From Alistipes sp. (lineage in GTDB: Bacteria; Bacteroidota; Bacteroidia; Bacteroidales; Rikenellaceae): a stretch of 64,000 bases of DNA. The notes under the pieces were generated by a model. That model ran no database searches. It was not told the origin of the DNA and worked only from the letters and a program-made list of their open reading frames with translations. The translations under genes and the position numbers were made by a program. Shown in pieces: positions 16,191-24,654 of this stretch; position 1 is the stretch's first letter, and each line of letters begins with the position of its first letter. The stretch spans positions 1 through 64,000 of the forward strand of contig JAFQOR010000023.1 of assembly GCA_017403125.1 (NCBI GenBank), in the 5' to 3' direction.

Positions 16191-18035
16191 CTATTTTTTC
16201 ATTTTGCGTACAGGGTCAAACGAGCGCTGGCTCATCTCGAAACCTGCATTTTTGTAAAACTCCACAAAGGTCAAACGCATGGGGTGTACGAATGACGAAA
16301 TAGCGGACATAAAGAGGTTGATACCATGACCGATAAGCAGGATACACGATGCTGCAAAAATCTGAATTGCAACAATATACCATGCCGAGTCACCAATGCC
16401 GGCATCGAGACCCGAAAGACCCAATGCCAACGAGTTGAAGACCTGTGCCAACACACCACCCGACAAACCGATAGCGAAGAGTCGAATGTAGCTCAACACA
16501 TCACTCAACAGACCCGTAATGTTGTTATAGGCATCCCACAAACCGGCACCCACATTGATAAGCGGATTGCGCTTGATGTTGTTCAGAATCAACATAAGCA
16601 CAGCACCAACGCCTACCAAGCCCAAGAAGATGGGCGACGAGGTGTCGAAACCCGGAATACCCAAACCAAACATCGGAAGTCCGGCAGCAACAGAGCCCGA
16701 GAGCAGGATGATGAACCATCCGAGCAAGCCAAAGGTAGATGTAATACCAAAGAGCTTGGCTTTGAGCCATATGTTGATTGCCATACCAATCAATATCTGG
16801 AACACACCGATAGCCAGCGCGATAGAGAAGAAGTCGCCCTGGAAATCGAGGAACTTGATGACGGGTGCATAGTCCGAGATGGCAACGCCAAAGAACGAGT
16901 TGGCATAGAAACCAAACGCAACAGTTGCCGATGCACAAACTATTGAGAGCAACGCTGCCTGACGCAACTTCTGACCGCCCTTCTTCAACAGCGCCAAACC
17001 CGCCATGAGAAGCACCAAACCGTAACCGGCGTCGCACAAACAGATGGCAAAGAAGAGCATGTAGAAGGGTCCAAAGATGGGTGTCAGGTCGATAGTACCA
17101 TACTTTGGCAACGAATACATAGAACCGATAAGTTCGAACAAACGTGCAAACTTATTGTTCTTCAACTTAACCGGAGCATCGTCGTCGATAGTGGCATCGC
17201 GGCGCTCATAGACCAAGTAGGGATAGCCTTGCAACATCTCATCCACCTTGGCTGCCGTGTCTGCCTCGGCCCAACCCTCCATGATGATAAGCTCACCATC
17301 GGCCTCACGCTGCGCCATGGCATCGACCTTCAAGCCTTGAAGCTGCTCTTTGAGTTCGGCGCAACGCTGCTCAATGAGCTCCATAGAGTTGGCGGCACGC
17401 GAGAACTTTACATCGAGCGCCTTCTGCGCCTCGACCATATTCTCAATCTCGCGAGTAAGAGCTACGCTATCCATCTGCGGCAGACGCACCTCCTGACCAT
17501 CGACAACAATAGGCTTATCGTCCGTAGCTACAACAACGAAGTACGAGAGCGACTGGGTACGTGCAATCTCGACGATAGTCATCGTCTGCTCCCACTCTTC
17601 GCGCATCTTATCGAACGTAGCCCTCTGCGTCGTAAAGTAACGAAGATTGACTCCTCGCTCTGCAAGGCGCTCTATATCACGCTGCTCGAAGCATCCCCAA
17701 GGAGCAACCTCCTCGGCAAGCTTTTCGAGACGTGCTATCTCCTGCTGCAAACGAGCCTTCTCGTCGCGTGCCTCGACATAGAGTTCATAGGCTTCGCGAC
17801 CCGAGGCACACGCCACAGCATCACTCTTATAACCCTCGCCACCGGCAAACGAACGCAGAGCTTCGAGGCTCTTGTTATGAGCGTCGATGTCGGCAAGCAG
17901 CTGACGATCAGCCTCCGAAGGCTCCCATCCGGTAGTTGTAATATCGACAAGGCCCAACTCGCGAAGCTTGTTCATGAAGCACTCCTGCTCACCGGCATAG
18001 AGTACTATGTCGTAACGAACCATCTTACTGATCAT
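16191..18035 (-). CDS. V-type ATP synthase subunit I (a-subunit homologue)
   Basis: A 614-residue stator and ion-channel subunit. The N-terminal 300 residues are cytoplasmic and helical with coiled-coil character. The C-terminal half has about seven membrane segments (for example MLFFAICLCDAGYGLVLLMA and ALAIGVFQILIGMAINIWL). The segment NNITGLLSDVLSYIRLFAIG carries the conserved arginine facing the rotor. ATG 18035 overlaps the subunit D stop in an ATGA, so translation is coupled. This protein forms the half-channels through which the ion reaches subunit K. Confidence 0.94.
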   Translation of the reverse strand: MISKMVRYDIVLYAGEQECFMNKLRELGLVDITTTGWEPSEADRQLLADIDAHNKSLEALRSFAGGEGYKSDAVACASGREAYELYVEARDEKARLQQEIARLEKLAEEVAPWGCFEQRDIERLAERGVNLRYFTTQRATFDKMREEWEQTMTIVEIARTQSLSYFVVVATDDKPIVVDGQEVRLPQMDSVALTREIENMVEAQKALDVKFSRAANSMELIEQRCAELKEQLQGLKVDAMAQREADGELIIMEGWAEADTAAKVDEMLQGYPYLVYERRDATIDDDAPVKLKNNKFARLFELIGSMYSLPKYGTIDLTPIFGPFYMLFFAICLCDAGYGLVLLMAGLALLKKGGQKLRQAALLSIVCASATVAFGFYANSFFGVAISDYAPVIKFLDFQGDFFSIALAIGVFQILIGMAINIWLKAKLFGITSTFGLLGWFIILLSGSVAAGLPMFGLGIPGFDTSSPIFLGLVGVGAVLMLILNNIKRNPLINVGAGLWDAYNNITGLLSDVLSYIRLFAIGLSGGVLAQVFNSLALGLSGLDAGIGDSAWYIVAIQIFAASCILLIGHGINLFMSAISSFVHPMRLTFVEFYKNAGFEMSQRSFDPVRKMKK

Positions 18036-18646
18036 ACGTTAGGCTCCTCCATAGCCTCGGCTTGCGCCTGTCTTGTTTTAACAATCTTCTGTGCCGACTT
18101 ACTCAGGTTCTCCTCGTCCTCCATAAATCGCTTAATCTTACGTATGGCATCCTCGTAACCGGGAATCTGTACCTTCTCGTAGAGGTTTACCTTTTGAGTA
18201 GTTTTGCGTCGCGCATAGTCCAAAAGCTCCATCTTGCGATTATAGACCTCGAACTCGATGCCCAAACGTGACATCTCCTTCAAGACCCTGATACCCTCGG
18301 CATACCATACCGGCGCCGAGAACAAATCGTAGGGCTTCTCCTGATACACTATGTTCTCCAAAATGGGAGTGCGTACGCCCGCAATCTTTAATGTAGAGAG
18401 TTCGACATCTTCGATGCGGATGAGGTCACAATCAAACTCTCCCCACAGCTGTACCATGTAGTCGTAGCGAGCAATAAGCTCGTCGAGCTCCCTGCGGTAT
18501 GCCAACGCGGAGTCCTTCGCACGCTTAACCTCCGAACGCAATGCACTCTCCTTGCTCTTAATCGTGGGGAGCGCATTCTTTCGGACTTTGAGCTGCTTGC
18601 CCAATTCGCCGAGCGAAGTCTTGTTATACTGAAATTTGATTGCCAT
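18032..18646 (-). CDS. V-type ATP synthase subunit D
   Basis: Central stalk subunit, 204 residues, mostly two long helices (YNKTSLGELGKQLKVRKNAL at the start; ARRKTTQKVNLYEKVQIPGY near the end). It couples rotation of the A3B3 head to the K ring. The family is 200-220 residues. It lies 9 bp downstream of subunit B, and its stop overlaps the start of subunit I. Confidence 0.94.
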   Translation of the reverse strand: MAIKFQYNKTSLGELGKQLKVRKNALPTIKSKESALRSEVKRAKDSALAYRRELDELIARYDYMVQLWGEFDCDLIRIEDVELSTLKIAGVRTPILENIVYQEKPYDLFSAPVWYAEGIRVLKEMSRLGIEFEVYNRKMELLDYARRKTTQKVNLYEKVQIPGYEDAIRKIKRFMEDEENLSKSAQKIVKTRQAQAEAMEEPNV

Positions 18647-18655
18647 AAGCCTCTG

Positions 18656-19975
18656 TTATGCTTTCCAATATTTATCCGAGAGCTCCTGCTTGATGCTTAC
18701 CTCACCCTTCGAGAAGTACTTCGCGAAGAGCGACCACGCTGTATCGAGCATCTGCTCAATCTCGATGTTTACGTCGATAGAGAGCAACTTCTCCGAGTAG
18801 TCGCGGGCAAACTTCAATGCACGCTCGTCGTAGTCCGAAAGGTCGAAACCGTTCTCCAACTTGGTCTTTGCGTTGGCTGCATCGGCATAAAGACGCACAC
18901 AGGCATTCATAACCTGCGGGTGATCCTCACGTGTCTTCTTGCCAATAACGAGCTGCTTCAAACGCGACAACGAACGGAACGGATCAACGATAACCTTACC
19001 CGTGTCGCTATCGTTACGCAAGAACAGCTGTCCCTCGGTGATATAACCCGTGTTATCGGGAATAGCGTGGGTAATGTCGCCACCCGAAAGCGTCGTAACG
19101 GCGATGATGGTGATAGAACCACCGTTGGGCAACTGCACAGCCTTCTCGTAGATCTTCGCCAAATCCGAATAGAGCGAGCCGGGCATTGAGTCCTTCGAAG
19201 GAATCTGGTCCATACGGTTAGACACGATAGCCAAGGCATCGGCATAGAGGGTCATATCGGTAAGAAGCACCAAGACCTTCTCGCCCTTATCGACCGCAAA
19301 ATACTCGGCAGCCGTAAGTGCCATATCCGGAACCAACAGACGCTCAACAGGGGGGTTGTCGGTGGTGTTTACGAACGATACGATACGGTCCAACGCACCG
19401 GCATTCTCGAACACCTGCTTGAAGTAGAGGAAGTCGTCGTTGGTAAGACCCATACCGCCAAGGATAATCTTGTCGGCCTTTGCACGAAGTGCCACATTTG
19501 CCATAACGGCGTTGTAGGGCTGGTCGGGGTCGGCAAAGAACGGAATCTTCTGACCCGACACGATGGTATTGTTAAGGTCGATACCCGCAATACCCGTAGC
19601 GATAAGCTCCGAAGGCTGAATACGACGGAACGGATTTACCGTAGGACCACCAATCTCGCGTGCCTCACCCTCGATCTGCTCGCCACCCTCCAACGGCTCA
19701 CCATAGGCGTTGAAGAAGCGTCCTGCCAAAGCATCCGACACGCGGAGCTTGGGAGGCTCGCCATGGAAGATAACCTCCGAATTTGTGGCAAGACCCTCGG
19801 TGCCGGCAAACACCTGCAACGTAACCTTCTCGCCCATAATCTTTACCACCTGTGCCAAACGACCACCTACCGTAGCAAGCTCGTCGTTACCTACGCCCGA
19901 TGCACGGAGCGTAATGGTAGCCTTGGTGATATTATCAATCTTTGTATATACTTTCTGAAATGCTCGTGTTGTCAT
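18656..19975 (-). CDS. V-type ATP synthase subunit B
   Basis: Regulatory, non-catalytic head subunit of 439 residues. It lacks a P-loop, as expected, and contains SGQKIPFFADPDQPYNAVMANVAL-like conserved text (GIAGIDLNNTIVSGQKIPFF, LLTDMTLYADALAIVSNRMD, PSKDSMPGSLYSDLAKIYEKA). An AGGAGG lies 9 nt before ATG 19975, one of the few strong Shine-Dalgarno sites in the window. Located 12 bp after subunit A. Confidence 0.95.
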   Translation of the reverse strand: MTTRAFQKVYTKIDNITKATITLRASGVGNDELATVGGRLAQVVKIMGEKVTLQVFAGTEGLATNSEVIFHGEPPKLRVSDALAGRFFNAYGEPLEGGEQIEGEAREIGGPTVNPFRRIQPSELIATGIAGIDLNNTIVSGQKIPFFADPDQPYNAVMANVALRAKADKIILGGMGLTNDDFLYFKQVFENAGALDRIVSFVNTTDNPPVERLLVPDMALTAAEYFAVDKGEKVLVLLTDMTLYADALAIVSNRMDQIPSKDSMPGSLYSDLAKIYEKAVQLPNGGSITIIAVTTLSGGDITHAIPDNTGYITEGQLFLRNDSDTGKVIVDPFRSLSRLKQLVIGKKTREDHPQVMNACVRLYADAANAKTKLENGFDLSDYDERALKFARDYSEKLLSIDVNIEIEQMLDTAWSLFAKYFSKGEVSIKQELSDKYWKA

Positions 19976-19987
19976 AACTTATCCTCC

Positions 19988-21745
19988 TTATTTTGCAAGT
20001 TTATCGTTTACGAGACCCTCGATCTTCTGGCGGAACTCATCAAACTGTGCCGACTTCCACTCCGAGTAGTTCATCTGACGGAAGAGGTAGATAAGCTCCT
20101 TGAAGAAGCGTGAGCACTCCTCGAAATCGGCAAACTCAAACGACTTACGGCAGATGCCGAGTACCATGTTATACATAACCTGCTGACGCTCGATAGGACA
20201 GTTGGCATCGATAGCATCGAAGGCATCCTGCTGCAAGATTACCGAATCGACAAGCTCGCTCTTCCAGAAACGCTCGTGATACTCTACGGGTACACCATCG
20301 TCACCGAGGATGTTAATCTGGTCGTTAGCCTCCTTACCGCGCTGAACGATAGTCTTACCCTCATATACGGCATCAACCCAATTCTGCTCGATATGCTCGT
20401 CGAGATACTCGCGAATCTCGGGATACTCCAAATACTTCGAGTAGGAATCCAGCGGGTCGATAGCCGGATAACGCTTCGAGTCGGCACGGCTCTGCGACAA
20501 CGCATAGAAGCAACGTGCTGCCTTCTTCGTTGATTCGGTAACGGGCTCCTTCAAGTTACCACCCGCGGGCGACACCGTACCAAGGAACGTAACCGAACCC
20601 GTAGCACCATTGTTTAGCTTAACCAAGCCCGCACGCGAATAGAAGTTAGAGATAACGGCAGAGAGGTCCATAGGGAAGGCATCCTGACCGGGGAGCTCCT
20701 CCAAGCGGTTCGACATCTCACGAAGAGCCTGTGCCCAACGCGACGTAGAGTCGGCCATAACCAACACCTTCAAACCCATAGAACGATAATACTCACCAAT
20801 GGTCATACCGGTATATACCGACGCCTCACGAGCCGCAACGGGCATGTTCGAAGTATTGCAGATGATGATAGTACGCTCCATGAGCTTGTGACCCGTACGT
20901 GGATCGACCAACTCGGGGAACTCGGCGAAGATCTCCACAACCTCGTTGGCACGCTCACCGCAGGCAACGATGATGATGACATCGGCCTCCGCCTGCTTCG
21001 AAATGGCGTGCTGCAACACCGTCTTACCCGCACCAAAGGGACCGGGGATAAAGCCCGTACCACCCTCTGCCAAGGGGTTGAAGGTGTCGATAGCACGAAC
21101 ACCTGTCTCCATAACACGCGAAGGACGAGGCTTCTCGGTGAAGCAGCGGATAGCCTGCTTCACGGGCCACTTCTGAACCATCGTGATATTATACTCGTTG
21201 TTGTCCGAGTCGGTTACAACAGCAATAGTATCCGTAACCTTGTACTCACCGGCAGCAACAACGCTCTTTACGGTGTAGTTGCCCTGCATCACGAAGGGAA
21301 CCATAATCTTGTGCATAACCCACTGCTCCTTAACCTCGCCGAGCCATGCACCCGCCGTAACCTTGTCGCCGACCTTTGCCAGAGGCGTAAATGCCCACTT
21401 GGCGTCGAAGTCGATAGGGTCGGTGATAGAACCACGGTTGATGAACAAGCCGTCCATCTTCTCCAAGTCGTTCTGCAAACCGTCGTAGTTGCGCGACAAA
21501 AGTCCGGGAGCCAATGTTGCTTCGAGCATGTGACCCTCGAACTCAACCTTGTCACCGATTTTCAGACCGCGCGTACTGTCATAGACCTGTACATAGGCCT
21601 CGTCGCCTATGACCTTGATGACCTCCGCCATCATGCGGGTATCACCGCAATATACGTGGCATATCTCGTTCTGACCCACCGCACCATCAACCTTGGCGAT
21701 AACGATGTTCGAGATAATACCGTTTACACGTCCTAATGTTTTCAT
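19988..21745 (-). CDS. V-type ATP synthase subunit A (catalytic)
   Basis: ATP-hydrolysing/synthesising head subunit, 585 residues. It shows the P-loop GPFGAGKTVLQH, the ACGERANEV arm with the catalytic Glu region, MADSTSRWAQALREMSNRLEEL and the A-type insertion domain between the N-terminal barrel and the P-loop. The length matches bacterial A subunits. Encoded between the DUF2764 gene and subunit B, all closely spaced and on one transcript. Confidence 0.96.
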   Translation of the reverse strand: MKTLGRVNGIISNIVIAKVDGAVGQNEICHVYCGDTRMMAEVIKVIGDEAYVQVYDSTRGLKIGDKVEFEGHMLEATLAPGLLSRNYDGLQNDLEKMDGLFINRGSITDPIDFDAKWAFTPLAKVGDKVTAGAWLGEVKEQWVMHKIMVPFVMQGNYTVKSVVAAGEYKVTDTIAVVTDSDNNEYNITMVQKWPVKQAIRCFTEKPRPSRVMETGVRAIDTFNPLAEGGTGFIPGPFGAGKTVLQHAISKQAEADVIIIVACGERANEVVEIFAEFPELVDPRTGHKLMERTIIICNTSNMPVAAREASVYTGMTIGEYYRSMGLKVLVMADSTSRWAQALREMSNRLEELPGQDAFPMDLSAVISNFYSRAGLVKLNNGATGSVTFLGTVSPAGGNLKEPVTESTKKAARCFYALSQSRADSKRYPAIDPLDSYSKYLEYPEIREYLDEHIEQNWVDAVYEGKTIVQRGKEANDQINILGDDGVPVEYHERFWKSELVDSVILQQDAFDAIDANCPIERQQVMYNMVLGICRKSFEFADFEECSRFFKELIYLFRQMNYSEWKSAQFDEFRQKIEGLVNDKLAK

Positions 21746-21761
21746 TCGTTTATCTTATGTT

Positions 21762-22598
21762 TTATTGTTTATTCACAAGTTCCTTGGCGTCGAGCTCCTT
21801 AATCAAGCGATCGAGCATCTGGCGTCCAACCTCTGCCGAGAGCATGCTCCATCGTGCAACGATGTTCACCTTTACCAGATACGACAACAAGTAGTCGATA
21901 TTGAAGAAGTCGAATACCGTAATCTCGTCCGCCTCGGACCATCGTACCGCATCTATCTTACGCTCCTTCTCAACGATATTCTTCTCGTCGTTTACCGCAG
22001 CAATAACGGCATCGATATAGGGAAGCTCGCCACGCAGACCAAAGTCCGCAGCCGAGGAGCGCCCGAGCTGCTCGACAACATCGCCTCGGCCCACCGTCAC
22101 CTCCGAAATTATGCGCCCCGCCTCGCGTGCCGCCAAAGCAGCCGAGACGTTACGCAGGTTGCGGTCGAACTCGCCCCAACGATTCAGGAAGCGACACTTC
22201 GACGACGCAAGGTCGGCGTAGTATGCCTCGTAGAGCGCCTTCTCGAAACGCTCGGTAGGCTTCTGCTCGTCATCCTCGTCGTCGTTGGCAACATAGCTAC
22301 GCAGAACCTTCGACATGTGTGATGGCAGAAGCGAGTAGCCACCATCGTGCAGCACCTCCTGCACCTGCTCCTCGGAGAGGTTACCCAGAGGGTTATAGCG
22401 CTCACGTGAGCCGTAGGCTGCAACGATGTTCTCGCAATCGTAGTAGGCATACAGCAAGCGTATAGCCTCACGATCTCTCTTCGATACCCCCGCACTTATC
22501 TCCTCGATAATCGCGCGAGCATCGAAACCCTTGGTGTCGGCATCGAGCGTCCAATCACGCAGACCCGCAACCAAATAGTAGTACTCCGACGAGAACAT
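21762..22598 (-). CDS. DUF2764 family V-ATPase operon protein
   Basis: A 278-residue helical protein (MFSSEYYYLVAGLRDWTLD at the start; ETYRE-like acidic helices; DYLLSYLVKVNIVARW near the end). In Bacteroidota V-ATPase operons this gene sits between E and A. No separate subunit C or F gene is present in this operon, so it may take the place of the C-type socket between the head and the rotor; that role is an inference from position. It is 3 bp from subunit E and 17 bp from A. Confidence 0.8.
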   Translation of the reverse strand: MFSSEYYYLVAGLRDWTLDADTKGFDARAIIEEISAGVSKRDREAIRLLYAYYDCENIVAAYGSRERYNPLGNLSEEQVQEVLHDGGYSLLPSHMSKVLRSYVANDDEDDEQKPTERFEKALYEAYYADLASSKCRFLNRWGEFDRNLRNVSAALAAREAGRIISEVTVGRGDVVEQLGRSSAADFGLRGELPYIDAVIAAVNDEKNIVEKERKIDAVRWSEADEITVFDFFNIDYLLSYLVKVNIVARWSMLSAEVGRQMLDRLIKELDAKELVNKQ

Positions 22599-22600
22599 GG

Positions 22601-23212
22601 CTACTTATAAAGCATGTTAGCAACCTTCTCGCGCAGATACTCCTTCAACAACGCGTCGAAGCTCTCGTCCGTAAACGAGATGTAGTAGCCACCGCTCTTC
22701 TCGCCTACCTTGAAACCACTCTTAACCTCCTTTGAGTAGCCTACCTCAATGCCCGCCTTCATAAGCTCGTCGGCACTCTTCTGCATGGCTGCATCGAGCT
22801 CCTTACGCTTATCCTCGGGAAGCAACGCCACGAGCGATACATCGGTAGTTGCAGCCGACCAATTCTTGGCTACTGCCAACAACATATCCTTAACGAATGT
22901 CGAGTCGATGGTAGCAGCCTTTACGGCATCCGACGTAGCCTTTGCCACGATAGCCTCTGCCAACTCGCTCTTAATCTTCGATACCGCCTGACGTCCTGCA
23001 AGCGAAATCTCGGTCATGGCGTTCTTGGCAATATCCTCGGCACGCACCTCCGCAGCCTTGGTGACAGCCTCGGCCTCCGCCTTGGCGTCGGCAATAATCT
23101 TCGCTGCCTCCTGCTTTGCCTCGGCTACCAAGCGGTCAGCCTCGGTGCGACCCTTCTCCAAACCTTCGTTGTAGAGTTTCTGGGTAAGTTCTTGAAGTTT
23201 GTTATTCTCCAT
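22601..23212 (-). CDS. V-type ATP synthase subunit E
   Basis: Peripheral stalk subunit, 203 residues. The N-terminal half is a long Ala/Glu/Lys helix (TEADRLVAEAKQEAAKIIAD), and the C-terminal half is a mixed domain ending FDALLKEYLREKVANMLYK. The family is about 190-230 residues. It is the first gene of the operon, preceded by a leader of about 155 nt that holds three tandem repeats. Confidence 0.92.
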   Translation of the reverse strand: MENNKLQELTQKLYNEGLEKGRTEADRLVAEAKQEAAKIIADAKAEAEAVTKAAEVRAEDIAKNAMTEISLAGRQAVSKIKSELAEAIVAKATSDAVKAATIDSTFVKDMLLAVAKNWSAATTDVSLVALLPEDKRKELDAAMQKSADELMKAGIEVGYSKEVKSGFKVGEKSGGYYISFTDESFDALLKEYLREKVANMLYK

Positions 23213-23243
23213 AGTTCAACAGTTTTAAGTATTATATAATTTT

Positions 23244-23321
23244 TCGTAAATATCTTCCGTTGCCAATTCGCAAATATCTGTCGCTGCCAATTTTCGCGTA
23301 TATCTGCCCCTGCCAATTCAC
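23244..23321. repeat. Three tandem 24-26 bp repeats in the V-ATPase 5' leader
   Basis: Units at 23246, 23270 and 23296 share ATATCT...CTGCCAATT. They lie between the promoter at 23374-23403 and the subunit E start, so they are transcribed in the leader. Confidence 0.75.
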
Positions 23322-23373
23322 ATACCGCACCAGCCTCTCTTTCGCCAAATGCATAGCTATGCAAAAATTCCCA

Positions 23374-23403
23374 CAAATATATATTTTATTTTTTATATAG
23401 CAA
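23374..23403 (-). promoter_or_regulatory. Promoter of the V-ATPase operon
   Basis: TTG, 19 bp, TATATTTG on the minus strand. The stretch 23213-23531 holds no gene: it contains this promoter, the leader repeats and the divergent ROK promoter. Confidence 0.7.
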
Positions 23404-23464
23404 TGCTTTTACGTGTTAATTTATCACTTTGTTGTGCACAAATTTCATTATTCGAAAGCGAAGG

Positions 23465-23494
23465 TTGCAAAACCGAAAAAAATCATTAACTTTG
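23465..23494 (+). promoter_or_regulatory. Promoter of the ROK gene
   Basis: TTG, 19 bp, TAACTTTG on the plus strand, about 38 bp before ATG 23532. Confidence 0.75.
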
Positions 23495-23531
23495 TTGTCC
23501 CTAAAACTTATCGAAAAAAACTTCATAAGCC

Positions 23532-24638
23532 ATGAAACACGATAACACATCTTCGCCCGTGGTCATCACACTCGATGCCGGAGGCACGAACTTCGTCTTT
23601 GGCGCCATGCGCGACGGCGTAGCCATTGGCGAGAGTCTCACACTACCCTCTTCTGCCCACGACCTCGACCTCTGCTTGGGTACGCTCATCCGTGGATTCG
23701 AGCAGATTATAGCCTCGCTCGACACGAAGCCCGCAGCCATCAGCTTTGCCTTCCCCGGCCCTGCCGACTATCGCAACGGCATCATTGGTGGCTACCTCCC
23801 GAACTTCCCCTCGTTCCGCGATGGCGTAGCCTTGGGCCCGATGCTCGAAGAGCATTTCGGCATACCTGTTTACATCAACAACGACGCCGACCTCTTTGCC
23901 TATGGCGAGGCTATGGGAGGTGCTCTGCCCCGCATAAATCGTCGCTTGGAGGAGGAGGGCTCTGCGAAGCGCTATCGCAACCTCTTGGGCTACACCCTCG
24001 GCACAGGTTTCGGCTTTGGTTTTGTCATGGACGGCAAGCTCAACATGGGCGACAACTCATGCGTCGAGTCCTTCTGCCTGAAACACCGCGACCACCCCGA
24101 GTACATCATCGAGGATGGAGCAGCCATACGTGCCGTAAAGCGCGTGTACAGAGAGCTTTCGGGCGATGAGCGCGAGTTGGAGCCACGCGACATATTCGAC
24201 ATCGCCGAGGGCAATGCCGAGGGCGACGCCGCATCTGCCCGCGAGAGCTTTGCGACGTTGGGTCGCGTTGCGGGAGATGCCATTGCAACGGCAGTAACAT
24301 TGATGGATGGTGTGGTGGTTATTGGTGGCGGATTGTGCGGTGCATCGAAGTACTTTATGCCTGCCCTCTTGGAGGAGATGCGCGCAACAATCAAAACCAT
24401 GTCGGGCGACATAATCAATCGCGTGCAGATGGAGGTGTATAACCTCGACGATGACGCTGAATTTAAGGCATTTGCACGTGGCAACTCACGCAAAATCAAG
24501 GTCTATGGCAGCCAACGCGAAGTGGTCTATGATTCGCAGAAGCGCATAGGTGTAACCATCTCGGACATTGGCGCAAGCCGTGCCGTATCGCTCGGCGCCT
24601 ACCTCTACGCCGTCGAGAACAGAAAAAGAGGACAATAA
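23532..24638 (+). CDS. ROK family protein (probable sugar kinase)
   Basis: A 368-residue actin-fold kinase-like protein. It has the N-terminal phosphate loop LDAGGTNFVFGAM (14-26), INNDADLFAYGEAMGG with the catalytic Asp of ROK kinases, LGYTLGTGFGFGFVMDG and VVIGGGLCGASKYF. The canonical ROK zinc motif (CxCGxxGCxE) is missing; the region reads DNSCVESFCLKH instead. There is no HTH, so it is an enzyme rather than a NagC-type repressor. The substrate is unknown; glucose or N-acetylhexosamines are usual. It is followed 16 bp later by a lipoprotein gene of much lower GC. Confidence 0.85.
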   Translation: MKHDNTSSPVVITLDAGGTNFVFGAMRDGVAIGESLTLPSSAHDLDLCLGTLIRGFEQIIASLDTKPAAISFAFPGPADYRNGIIGGYLPNFPSFRDGVALGPMLEEHFGIPVYINNDADLFAYGEAMGGALPRINRRLEEEGSAKRYRNLLGYTLGTGFGFGFVMDGKLNMGDNSCVESFCLKHRDHPEYIIEDGAAIRAVKRVYRELSGDERELEPRDIFDIAEGNAEGDAASARESFATLGRVAGDAIATAVTLMDGVVVIGGGLCGASKYFMPALLEEMRATIKTMSGDIINRVQMEVYNLDDDAEFKAFARGNSRKIKVYGSQREVVYDSQKRIGVTISDIGASRAVSLGAYLYAVENRKRGQ

Positions 24639-24654
24639 TTAGTATATATCTCGC

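Noticed and set aside
23125..23376. Upstream frame in the V-ATPase leader coding a repeated peptide
   Set aside because: Its only start is a TTG inside the promoter box, and it runs into subunit E out of frame.
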